Shown here piece after piece: positions 30,589-39,056 of a DNA stretch of 39,921 nucleotides. The stretch spans positions 1-39,921 of the forward strand of contig CAMNHN010000003.1 in assembly GCA_946539555.1 (NCBI GenBank). The letters are read 5' to 3'. The position numbers and the translations under genes were made by a program. The notes under the pieces are model-generated. The model had not been told where the DNA came from, made no database searches, and worked only from the letters and a program-made list of their open reading frames with translations. The DNA is from an uncultured Mollicutes bacterium. GTDB taxonomy: Bacteria; Bacillota_I; Bacilli_A; RFN20; CAG-826. Position 1 is the first letter of the stretch, and every line of letters begins with the position of its first letter.

Positions 30589-31149
30589 CTTATCTTCAAG
30601 CAATTTGTCCCACTGAGCAAGTTGCTTTTTTGTTGGAACAAATATGTAGTCGGTATTTCTAGCCATTTCTTTATAATCAAGCCCATAACCACAAAGGAAT
30701 TTGTTATCAACCATTGAAACACCTGAGTAATCAACAGTTAAATCTACCTTTCTTAATGGTTTTTTATCGATGAGACTGATTAAAGTGATTGATTTTGGAT
30801 TGTATTTAACTTTTAAATATTGTTTAAGATAGCTTAAAGTTAAACCTGTATCAATAATATCTTCAACGATGAAAACATCTTTTCCATTAATATCTTCACT
30901 AACGTCTTTTAAAAGATGAATAACACCTGTTGTAGAAGTACCACTATAACTAGAAACTTGAATGTAATCGAGCTTCATTTCAAATTTGCATTTTTTAACT
31001 AAATCATGAAAGAAAGGCATAGCGCCTTTAAGTACACCAATGAAAACAGGAATACTTGTTTGCTTTTTAAATTTTGCATTCAATTTGTTAGCAATTGATT
31101 GAACGGCTTCTTGAATAGCTTCGCTTGTTAATACGATCTCGTTTGTCAT
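30580..31149 (-). CDS. hpt: Hypoxanthine phosphoribosyltransferase
   Basis: PRPP-binding motif VFIVEDIIDTGLTLSYL; FIGVLKGAMPFFHDLVKK; 189 aa; SD gagg. Confidence 0.92.
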   Translation of the reverse strand: MTNEIVLTSEAIQEAVQSIANKLNAKFKKQTSIPVFIGVLKGAMPFFHDLVKKCKFEMKLDYIQVSSYSGTSTTGVIHLLKDVSEDINGKDVFIVEDIIDTGLTLSYLKQYLKVKYNPKSITLISLIDKKPLRKVDLTVDYSGVSMVDNKFLCGYGLDYKEMARNTDYIFVPTKKQLAQWDKLLEDKKD

Positions 31150-31512
31150 AGTATATACCTCGAAAGTGTTAATATCTTATTTAACTTTTTTGGGAAAATC
31201 AAACTTTTTAAACCTTTTGTTATATAAATTAATTCTATCTTAATTCTTAATTCAAATTTTCATTTTATATAACTAAATTTCGATATTTTTATAAAAATTT
31301 ATGTGTCTTAAAAAGATTAGAAATTTTGTAATCTATTTTGATTAATTAATATACGATTCTACTTAAATTTATAATAAAATATTAGTTGATTTCTTTTATT
31401 AATTTATAAATATAAAGAAAAGAATCGACAAAATTTATCATCTTAAAATTCATTGTTATTTATTAAATAATTTTAAGATTATAAAAAAACAAAAATTTAT
31501 TTCTTTACAAAA

Positions 31513-31528
31513 CGTGATATCTATCACG
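31513..31528. promoter_or_regulatory. Perfect palindromic operator-like site, CRP/FNR-type spacing
   Basis: CGTGATA-TC-TATCACG, i.e. GTGA-N6-TCAC, 61 nt upstream of the tex start. Confidence 0.5.
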
Positions 31529-31589
31529 CTTTGAAAATTAAAAAGTACTGAGATTCGACTTTTAAAAGAAATAATTGAGGTAAAAATTT

Positions 31590-33743
31590 ATGAACATTTT
31601 AAAAAGATTACATGAAGAATTAAACATTGAAGAAAAGAATCTTCAAGCAGCAATTGGTTTGATGGATGAAGGAAATACAATTCCTTTTATTGCTCGTTAT
31701 AGAAAAGAAGTAACAGGAAATTTAACCGATGCAGATTTAAGAAAATTAGAAGAAAGACTTACATATTTAAGAAATCTTGATGAAAGAATTACTACAGTTT
31801 TAAAGTCAATTGAAGAACAAGGAAAATTAACCGATGAACTTAAAGATCAAATTGAAAACGTTAAAACTCTTTCGCAATTAGAAGATCTTTATAGACCATA
31901 TAAACCTAAAAAGAAAACAAGAGGAAGTGTTGCAAAAGAAAAAGGTCTTCAACCACTTGCTGATGTAATTTTAAATGAAGATACTTCGGTTAATCTTTTT
32001 GAATACGCAAAAGAATTTATTAATGAAGAAAAGGGAGTAAAAAGTGCTGAAGAAGCTTTACAAGGAGCTAAAGATATTGTTGCTGAAACAATCAGTGATG
32101 ATCCAAAAATTAGACAACTTATCAAAGCTTATTTAGAAAGAGAAGGACAAATTCATAGTGTTGAAATTGCTCAAGACGAAAGAAACACATATGAAATGTA
32201 TAAAGATTATAAAGAGAAAATTAGTACAATTCCTCCACATAGATATTTAGCTGTTAATAGAGGTGAAAATGAAAAATGTTTAAGGGTAAATCTCGATTAT
32301 GATGCTGATTTTTTGAATGTAGAAGTAAAACGCAAATATAATATCAAACCACAATTTAGTGATTTATATGTTGAAATTGTTGCTGATGCAATGAAACGTT
32401 TAATCATGCCTAGTGTTGAAAATGAAATTCGTAGTGATTTATTTGAAAAAGCTAGTGAAAAATCATTAGAGATATTTAAAAAGAATCTTAAGAGTTTACT
32501 TATGTATCCTCCTCTAAAAAATAAAAACATTTTAGGTTTTGACCCAGGATTTAGAACTGGTTGTAAATATGCTTTAATTGATTCTCAAGGTACTCCAGAT
32601 TTTAATTGTATTGGAGTTAGCTATATTACAAGAGATTCTGCTGAGCAAGTTGAAAGAGCTAAAACTGAATTACTAAAAGTTTTGAAATCTAAAAAGATTG
32701 ATTACATCGCTTTAGGAAACGGAACTGCTAGTAGAGAAAGCGAAGCAGTTTTATCTAGTTTGATTAAAGAAAATAATCTTCCTATTAAGATATATATTGT
32801 AAATGAAAGTGGTGCATCAGTTTATAGTGCTTCAAAACTTGGAGAAGAAGAATTCCCTCAACTTCCTGTTGAAAAAAGAAGTGCAATTTCCTTGGCTCGT
32901 AGATTGATGGATCCTTTAAGTGAACTTGTAAAAATTGATCCAAAAGCAATTGGTGTAGGACAATATCAACATGATTTAGATCAAAAGAAATTAACAGAAA
33001 CACTTTCTACAGTTATTGAAGATTGTGTCAATAATGTTGGAGTTAACGTTAATACAGCAAGCGTTTCTTTACTTAAATATGTATCTGGAATTAATAAAGC
33101 CATTGCACAAAATATTTACGATTATCGTGCACAAAATGGGCCATTTAAAAATAGAAATGAACTCAAAAAAGTCCCTAAGTTAGGTGATAAAGCTTTTGAA
33201 CAAGCTGCAGGATTTTTAAGAATTATTGATGGAGATGAACCACTCGATAAAACAAGTGTTCACCCAGAAAGTTATAAAATTGCAAAAGCAATTATTAAGG
33301 AAACAAAGATTGATTTAAATGAGGATGATGAAGCAACTTTAGATTTGAAGTTATCAAAGTTAGATATTAATAAATTTAAAAACCAAAACGAAGTCGGCTT
33401 ATTAACTTTAAAAGATATTGTTGATGAACTTAAAAAGCCAGGTCGTGACATAAGAGAAGATGTAAAAATTGTTGAACTTGATAATGCCGTTAAATCAATA
33501 GAAGACTTAAAGGTTGGTATGATTTTAAACGGCACTGTTAGAAATATTTCTGATTTTGGTGCATTTGTTGATATTAATGTTCACCAAGATGGATTAGTTC
33601 ATATTTCTCAAATAGCAAATAAGTTTATTAAACATCCAAGCGAAGTCTTATCAATTAATGATATTGTTAAAGTTAAAGTTATATCAGTTGATTTAGCTAA
33701 AAAGAGAATTGGATTATCTATAAAAGACGTTAAACAAGATTAA
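31590..33743 (+). CDS. tex: Tex-family RNA-binding transcription accessory protein (S1 domain)
   Basis: ALMDEGNTIPFIARYRKEVTGNLTDADLRKLEERLTYLRNLDER-type N-terminus; GFDPGFRTGCKYALID; C-terminal S1 domain VGMILNGTVRNISDFGAFVDINVHQDGLVHISQ. Confidence 0.95.
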   Translation: MNILKRLHEELNIEEKNLQAAIGLMDEGNTIPFIARYRKEVTGNLTDADLRKLEERLTYLRNLDERITTVLKSIEEQGKLTDELKDQIENVKTLSQLEDLYRPYKPKKKTRGSVAKEKGLQPLADVILNEDTSVNLFEYAKEFINEEKGVKSAEEALQGAKDIVAETISDDPKIRQLIKAYLEREGQIHSVEIAQDERNTYEMYKDYKEKISTIPPHRYLAVNRGENEKCLRVNLDYDADFLNVEVKRKYNIKPQFSDLYVEIVADAMKRLIMPSVENEIRSDLFEKASEKSLEIFKKNLKSLLMYPPLKNKNILGFDPGFRTGCKYALIDSQGTPDFNCIGVSYITRDSAEQVERAKTELLKVLKSKKIDYIALGNGTASRESEAVLSSLIKENNLPIKIYIVNESGASVYSASKLGEEEFPQLPVEKRSAISLARRLMDPLSELVKIDPKAIGVGQYQHDLDQKKLTETLSTVIEDCVNNVGVNVNTASVSLLKYVSGINKAIAQNIYDYRAQNGPFKNRNELKKVPKLGDKAFEQAAGFLRIIDGDEPLDKTSVHPESYKIAKAIIKETKIDLNEDDEATLDLKLSKLDINKFKNQNEVGLLTLKDIVDELKKPGRDIREDVKIVELDNAVKSIEDLKVGMILNGTVRNISDFGAFVDINVHQDGLVHISQIANKFIKHPSEVLSINDIVKVKVISVDLAKKRIGLSIKDVKQD

Positions 33744-34240
33744 TTGTTTAAGGCTGCTTTAATTAAAGTTTTAATAGAAATTATATATTTGTTTGTAGAT
33801 TCATCAATACATATGAATCCGTGTTTTTCATAAAATTCTTTAGATTCTTTTTTTGCATCAAAAATTACAAAAGCTATCCCAATATCAACCGAAACAAGAA
33901 TAATTCTTTTAAAAGCAAATTTAAGTAGTTGCTTTCCATAACCTTTCTTTTGGAATTTTTTATCTATTGCAAAACGAGCAATTCTTATTGCTGGTAGCGG
34001 GTAACGTGGGGAATGCTTTAATATTTCTTGAGGCATTTCTTCACATCTAATTTGAGCAGCAGTGAGTGTATAAAAGCCAACGATTTTTCCTTCATCCTGC
34101 AATACAAAAGTTCTGCTTATATTTTTTGAGTCGTTTTGTTTTGCATATTTTATAAAGTAAGAATTTAAATCTTTATTGCCACAATCAAATTTTTTGATCT
34201 CTTTGTCATCAACAAATCTTATCGTAATCTCTTTAATCAT
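33740..34240 (-). CDS. GNAT-family N-acetyltransferase, TacT-like toxin
   Basis: LNSYFIKYAKQNDSKNISRTFVLQDEGKIVGFYTLTAAQI ... PAIRIARFAIDKKFQKKGYGKQLLKFAFKR; overlaps the upstream DUF1778 gene by 8 nt. Confidence 0.88.
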   Translation of the reverse strand: MIKEITIRFVDDKEIKKFDCGNKDLNSYFIKYAKQNDSKNISRTFVLQDEGKIVGFYTLTAAQIRCEEMPQEILKHSPRYPLPAIRIARFAIDKKFQKKGYGKQLLKFAFKRIILVSVDIGIAFVIFDAKKESKEFYEKHGFICIDESTNKYIISIKTLIKAALNN

Positions 34241-34484
34241 TTAATAAAGCCCTTAATTCTTCATTTGGTTCTGGTGGATTATCTAATAATTGAATTATTT
34301 GATCTCTTTGCTCATTTGAAAGAATCAAGATTTCTTCTTTTTCTAAATCCATTTTTGCTGCATTAATAGCTACAGATAAAATATATGAACTTAGACTAGT
34401 TCTATTTAAATATGCGGCTGTTTCAAGTATTTCCTTATCTTTTTTATTTACTCTTAAATCAATTCTTGTAGTTTTGGCTTCCAT
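34233..34484 (-). CDS. DUF1778-family (TacA-like, ribbon-helix-helix) antitoxin
   Basis: MEAKTTRIDLRVNKKDKEILETAAYLNRTSLSSYILSVAINAAKMDLEKEE...NEELRALLND; likely start ATG at 34484 (the ORF-track start at 34535 is an upstream extension). Confidence 0.87.
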   Translation of the reverse strand: MEAKTTRIDLRVNKKDKEILETAAYLNRTSLSSYILSVAINAAKMDLEKEEILILSNEQRDQIIQLLDNPPEPNEELRALLND

Positions 34485-34498
34485 TGTATTGCTCCAAA

Positions 34499-34517
34499 GT
34501 GTGTTATTTGTACACAC
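34499..34517. promoter_or_regulatory. Inverted repeat operator at the TA promoter
   Basis: GTGTG-ttatttgta-CACAC, abutting a minus-strand TATAAT (34518-34523 as attata on +). Confidence 0.45.
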
Positions 34518-34650
34518 ATTATAAAAATAATTCAAATTGAATTCAATTAATAATTAAAATTTTTCAGTGTTCATTTTAATAATCTGATTAGTGTTGTATA
34601 ATCTTTCAAATTTATTTTATAATTTAATAAATTATAAGGAGGGCTATATT

Positions 34651-35193
34651 ATGGCCAATAAATACGCAGGAACAAAAACAGAACAAAATTTACGCACAGC
34701 TTTTGCAGGTGAATCACAAGCAAGAAATAAATATACATATTATGCTAGTGTTGCCAAAAAAGAAGGATATGAACAAATCGCTGCTTTATTTTTAGAAACA
34801 GCAGATAACGAAAAAGAACACGCTAAAATGTGGTTTAAGGAACTTGATGAACTTGGTGATACAAAAGCAAATTTAAAAGCTGCCGCTGAAGGCGAGAATT
34901 ACGAATGGACAGAAATGTATGAAGAATTTGCTAAAACCGCAGAAGAAGAAGGCTTCAAAGCTTTAGCAAATAAATTCAGAATGGTTGCTGCAATTGAAAA
35001 ACATCACGAAGAAAGATATAACAAATTACTTGAAAACGTTGAACTCGTCAAAGTCTTTAAAAAGGATACAGGTATTACAATCTGGAAATGTAGAAACTGT
35101 GGTTACATTTTTGTAGGAACAGAAGCTCCAAAAGTTTGCCCATGTTGTTTACATCCACAATCATTCTTTGAAGTAAACGCTGAAAATTATTAA
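34651..35193 (+). CDS. Rubrerythrin
   Basis: [62 protein letters not shown] and C-terminal rubredoxin [33 protein letters not shown] aaggaggg before ATG 34651. Confidence 0.96.
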   Translation: MANKYAGTKTEQNLRTAFAGESQARNKYTYYASVAKKEGYEQIAALFLETADNEKEHAKMWFKELDELGDTKANLKAAAEGENYEWTEMYEEFAKTAEEEGFKALANKFRMVAAIEKHHEERYNKLLENVELVKVFKKDTGITIWKCRNCGYIFVGTEAPKVCPCCLHPQSFFEVNAENY

Positions 35194-35220
35194 TTTAATA
35201 ATATAAGTATTAATTTTAAG

Positions 35221-35242
35221 AAAGGAGAAATTCTCCTTTTTT
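35221..35242 (+). terminator. Rho-independent terminator after rubrerythrin
   Basis: AAAGGAGAAATTCTCCTTTTTT. Confidence 0.6.
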
Positions 35243-35368
35243 AATTGAAAAATATAATTATAATTCAAAAACCTTGCAAAACCTCAATATTTTTAGATTT
35301 TAAAGAAATCTAATTAAATTGAAAAAGGTCTATTAGAAATATATAATATTAATCAAGAGGTGAAAAAA

Positions 35369-36244
35369 ATGAGCGTAAAATATGCTGTAATTCCTTGTGC
35401 AGGACATGGCACAAGATTTCTCCCTATTACTAAGGGAGTACCAAAAGAAATGTGTCCAATTATTGATAAACCTACTTTAGATTATATTGTTGAAGAATGT
35501 ATTGATGGAGGCATTGAAGAATTTGTAATCATTGTTAGTGAAGGAAAAGATGATATTAAAAAATATTATTCACTTGATGAAGCATATGAAAAAGAATTAA
35601 GAAGTTTAGGCAAAGATAAATATGCTGACTTAATTCATAAAATCGGAACAAAAGCTAAATTCCATTATGTTACTCAACATGAACTTTTAGGTTTAGGTCA
35701 TGCTGTATTGCAAGCAAAAGAAGTAGTTGGAAATGAAAATTTCGTTGTTTGTTGTGGTGATGATATTTGTTTATATGAAGACAAAACCCCTGTTGCACAA
35801 CTTATTGAAGCTTTTGAAGCTCAAGGAGAAAAAACTGTAGTTGGTGGACAAACTGTCGCCCATGAAAACATTAATAAATATGGTTCAATGGACGTTAAAC
35901 GCCAAGTTGCAGATAGAACTTATGAGCTTAAGGGTATTGTTGAAAAACCAGATCCAGAAGTCGCTCCAAGTGATTTAGCTTCCTTAGGAAAATGGGTATT
36001 TAATTCAAGAATATTTGATGAACTTGAAAATACTCCTAGAGGAAAGGGCGGAGAAATTCAACTTACAGATGCAATAGCTTCTTTAATGAAAAAAGAACCA
36101 GTTTATTTCTATGATTTCGAAGGTAAAAGATACGATTGTGGAGATAAATTAGGCTATTTAACAGCAATCATTGATGTTGCACTTAAACGTGATGATTTAA
36201 AAGAAGGCGTTAAAGAACATATCAAATCACTTAAATTAGATTAA
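35369..36244 (+). CDS. galU: UTP-glucose-1-phosphate uridylyltransferase
   Basis: YAVIPCAGHGTRFLPITKGVPKEMCPIIDKPTLDYIVEECIDGGIEEFVIIVSEGK ... GLGHAVLQAKEVVGNENFVVCCGDD; SD agaggtg with ATG 35369. Confidence 0.95.
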   Translation: MSVKYAVIPCAGHGTRFLPITKGVPKEMCPIIDKPTLDYIVEECIDGGIEEFVIIVSEGKDDIKKYYSLDEAYEKELRSLGKDKYADLIHKIGTKAKFHYVTQHELLGLGHAVLQAKEVVGNENFVVCCGDDICLYEDKTPVAQLIEAFEAQGEKTVVGGQTVAHENINKYGSMDVKRQVADRTYELKGIVEKPDPEVAPSDLASLGKWVFNSRIFDELENTPRGKGGEIQLTDAIASLMKKEPVYFYDFEGKRYDCGDKLGYLTAIIDVALKRDDLKEGVKEHIKSLKLD

Positions 36245-36267
36245 TTCAAATTTATATAAATTTGATT

Positions 36268-36292
36268 GAGGATGTAACTGCATCCTCTTTTA
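36268..36292 (+). terminator. Rho-independent terminator after galU
   Basis: GAGGATG-taactg-CATCCTC-TTTTA. Confidence 0.75.
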
Positions 36293-36410
36293 ATTCTCTA
36301 ATATACTGATTTTTCTTGACTTGGAAATGAAAAATGTATATTTTATTAAAGACACAATTCTTATGAAATTAAAGTCCCGGTAAGATTTTAAGAAAATGGA
36401 GGATAGTGAA

Positions 36411-36869
36411 ATGTATAAACAAACAACAAGTTTAAAGAAGGAAGAGATCTCACGCAAATGGTATGTTGTCGATGCAGCAGGTTTACCACTTGGAAGATTA
36501 GCAAGTAATATTGCCGTCTACTTAATGGGTAAAGAAAAACCATCATGGACACCAAACCAAGATTGTGGAGACTACGTTATTGTTATTAATTGTGAAAAGG
36601 TTGCTGTTAGTGGTACACATAAACCTTTAAACAAGAAATACTACAATGTTAGTGGATACAATGGTGGTATGAGAATCAGAACTCTTGAAGAAATGTTAGA
36701 AAAGTATCCAGAAGAACTTTTCGAAAGAGTCGTTTGGGGTATGTTACCAAAGGGAAGACTTGGTAGACAAATATTCAAAAAACTCAAAGTCTATAAAGGT
36801 GCTGAGCACAAACAACAAGCTCAAAACCCAGAAGTCTTAACTTTCAAAAATTTAGGAGGTAAAAACTAA
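36411..36869 (+). CDS. rplM: 50S ribosomal protein L13
   Basis: [64 protein letters not shown]...; SD ggagg before ATG 36411. Confidence 0.97.
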   Translation: MYKQTTSLKKEEISRKWYVVDAAGLPLGRLASNIAVYLMGKEKPSWTPNQDCGDYVIVINCEKVAVSGTHKPLNKKYYNVSGYNGGMRIRTLEEMLEKYPEELFERVVWGMLPKGRLGRQIFKKLKVYKGAEHKQQAQNPEVLTFKNLGGKN

Positions 36870-37261
36870 TGGCTAACGCAAAAACTTACTATGGCACAGG
36901 AAGAAGAAAATCCAGTGTTGCAAGAGTTTATGTTAAATTAGGTTCAGGAAAAATTACTGTCAATGATAGAGATGTCAAAGACTATTTCCCTTATGAAACA
37001 TTAGTTCTTGATTTAAAACAACCTCTTACAATTTTAGGTGTCGAAGCCAAATACGATATCGTTGTCTTTGCACAAGGTGGTGGTTTTACTGGCCAAGCCG
37101 GTGCTGTTAGACTTGGTATTGCACGTGCTTTACTTGAAGCAGGTGAAGATAGAGGCGCCCTCAAAGCTGCTGGAATGTTAACAAGAAATCCAAGAGCAAA
37201 AGAAAGAAAGAAATACGGTCTCAAAGCCGCAAGAAGAGCTCCACAATTCTCAAAACGTTAA
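36869..37261 (+). CDS. rpsI: 30S ribosomal protein S9
   Basis: [34 protein letters not shown]...[35 protein letters not shown]; overlaps rplM stop. Confidence 0.97.
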   Translation: MANAKTYYGTGRRKSSVARVYVKLGSGKITVNDRDVKDYFPYETLVLDLKQPLTILGVEAKYDIVVFAQGGGFTGQAGAVRLGIARALLEAGEDRGALKAAGMLTRNPRAKERKKYGLKAARRAPQFSKR

Positions 37262-37443
37262 TCTCACGTTTATATATTGCGCAAAAGGTCCAGTTTTGGA
37301 CCTTTTGTTTTGCATAAATATTTAATTAATTATTCAATTATATTCACAAAAATATGATAATAAAAATATGGTAAAGAATATAACTTGTGATGTAAACAAA
37401 ACTATCGAAAACCTTAACTTTGGAAAAAAGAAAGTTTCTTTTT
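37126..37443 (+). repeat. Long perfect direct repeat, copy 1 (318 bp)
   Basis: Identical to 38132-38449 (offset 1006); similarity continues with 3 mismatches to about 37461; contains rpsI 3' end, terminator, intergenic region and the start of a WapA-leader ORF. Confidence 0.95.
37282..37310 (+). terminator. Rho-independent terminator after rpsI
   Basis: CAAAAGGTCC-agtttt-GGACCTTTTG then TTT. Confidence 0.8.
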
Positions 37444-37565
37444 CAAGATGCAATCATAGTTTTTATGAAGGCGTAAAAAGTGATCTCAAGTATGTAATCG
37501 AAGCAGCATATTGTATTGATAGTGCGTATTTGAATGCTATTATTGACACTATGTGGTTTTTCTAG
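37368..37565 (+). pseudogene. Truncated WapA/Rhs-like leader ORF fused to a short C-terminal tail
   Basis: MVKNITCDVNKTIENLNFGKKKVSFSRCNHSF... resembles the start of the ORF at 39057 (MVKETNIKKDNFEIEELTFGRKKISLSTFKNKHKN); ends at TAGGAGG. Confidence 0.6.
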
Positions 37566-37574
37566 GAGGTGTCT

Positions 37575-37895
37575 ATGGACCTGAATACTTATAAGGCGAT
37601 AGTTGAATATATTCCATATTCTCGAAAAACGACTATTCCCTTTAAAAATAAAAACTATGCTCCACAAATCGAAATTAATGGAAATAAAATATTTTCAGGC
37701 AGCGCATGGTCTGTAATTTGTTATATCTATGAAGCAATTGATACTAATACTTATTATGCATATATTAAGTTTTTAAATGAAGAAAAAGCACCTAATATTT
37801 TATATGAGGGATTGAATTTTTACATATGTGAAGGCCCTAAGCGAGTAGCTTCATGCAAATTAATTGAAATCTCAAAAAGTACTATTAATATGTAA
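37575..37895 (+). CDS. Small hypothetical protein, candidate immunity protein
   Basis: ATG preceded by taggaggtgtct; about 106 aa (MDLNTYKAIVEYIPYSRKTTIPFKNKNYAPQIEINGNKIFSGSAWSVICYIYEAIDTNTYYAYIKFLNEEKAPNIL...); sits directly after the truncated toxin-like leader. Confidence 0.6.
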   Translation: MDLNTYKAIVEYIPYSRKTTIPFKNKNYAPQIEINGNKIFSGSAWSVICYIYEAIDTNTYYAYIKFLNEEKAPNILYEGLNFYICEGPKRVASCKLIEISKSTINM

Positions 37896-38012
37896 GCTGG
37901 GTGTCGCAGTTACTAAACATGCGACAGTGCAAGATGCTGTGGCAGATTGTGACACCAGTCTAATTTTTTACAATAATTAAGTAATTATCGCTTAAATAAT
38001 GTAAAAGACTGA

Positions 38013-38267
38013 ACTTTTAATACCTCCAAAAGCAAATTAGGTGAGGAAGTATTTTATATAATACAAACAGTTTTAAACAATGAAATCTATTTCATTGCTG
38101 AGTCATCCAATGGGGTTGATAGAACATTAGTTGCTTTACTTGAAGCAGGTGAAGATAGAGGCGCCCTCAAAGCTGCTGGAATGTTAACAAGAAATCCAAG
38201 AGCAAAAGAAAGAAAGAAATACGGTCTCAAAGCCGCAAGAAGAGCTCCACAATTCTCAAAACGTTAA
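38013..38267 (+). pseudogene. Chimeric frame: unidentified ORF fragment fused in frame to duplicated rpsI C-terminus
   Basis: [84 protein letters not shown]; no ATG/GTG/TTG start before the junction. Confidence 0.75.
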
Positions 38268-38449
38268 TCTCACGTTTATATATTGCGCAAAAGGTCCAGT
38301 TTTGGACCTTTTGTTTTGCATAAATATTTAATTAATTATTCAATTATATTCACAAAAATATGATAATAAAAATATGGTAAAGAATATAACTTGTGATGTA
38401 AACAAAACTATCGAAAACCTTAACTTTGGAAAAAAGAAAGTTTCTTTTT
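38132..38449 (+). repeat. Long perfect direct repeat, copy 2 (318 bp)
   Basis: Identical to 37126-37443. Confidence 0.95.
38288..38316 (+). terminator. Duplicated rpsI terminator
   Basis: Exact copy of 37282-37310. Confidence 0.75.
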
Positions 38450-38472
38450 TAAGATACAAACATAGTTTTTAG
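38374..38472 (+). pseudogene. Second truncated WapA/Rhs-like leader ORF
   Basis: MVKNITCDVNKTIENLNFGKKKVSFLRYKHSF* ending at TAGGAGG. Confidence 0.6.
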
Positions 38473-38481
38473 GAGGGCTTA

Positions 38482-38962
38482 TTGAAGGATTTTATGAGAA
38501 AAATTGAATTTCGTAAGGTGAATGGTGACATTCAGGTTTTAATAGATCATTCTTTATTTAAAACCGAAGAAAATGAAATTAAGTGTCTTTTTGAAGTCTT
38601 AACAGAAATAATAAAAGCATATACATTCAACGGAACTGTAGTAATTAGTTGTAAAGAAAAAAAATATAATAGATAAGTTAAAAAGAGCCTGCATTAAATA
38701 TGAAGAAAATGAACAAAAAATTCTTTGGATAAAAAATGTAATGTTAGGCCTTTATTTTAATGCTGAAGTACTATATGAAATGATAAGTTTATTTTATTTA
38801 GCCGATGTCACTTTTGATGGAGAAGGTGTTTGCTTCGATAATAGTAAAGTCGGAATCGTAATAAATGACAATGATTGTTCAATTTTTAATTTAAATAAGA
38901 GCCGGGAGAATTTAAATTATTATAAAGAGCAATTTGCGAATATAATTGAAACCAAAGTCTAA
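38482..38962 (+). pseudogene. Candidate immunity gene with a frameshift at an A8 run (two listed ORFs 38482-38676 and 38741-38962)
   Basis: Frame 1 ...EIIKAYTFNGTVVISCKEK continues in the +1 frame as KKNIIDKLKRACIKYEENEQKILWIKNVMLGLYFNAEVLYEMISLFYLADVTFDGEGVCFDNSKVGIVINDNDCSIFN...; switch at A8 38657-38664; SD aggaggg at 38471. Confidence 0.65.
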
Positions 38963-39056
38963 GTTTTAGCATTTTGAATTTTATAATTTTTAGTTTTGAG
39001 AAACGAGATTTTAAATTGTTTATATTATTTATATAATTAAATAAAGGTAAAAGTAT

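Noticed and set aside
37443-37667. Minus-strand 74-aa ORF downstream of rpsI
   Set aside because: Overlaps the leader/immunity-like ORFs on the plus strand that have an SD and duplicated leader; no independent support.
37126-38449. Reading the repeat pair as att sites of a classical integrative element
   Set aside because: The repeat is far longer than typical att cores, the unit is only 1006 bp, and no integrase or recombinase is visible; kept only as an alternative mechanism.
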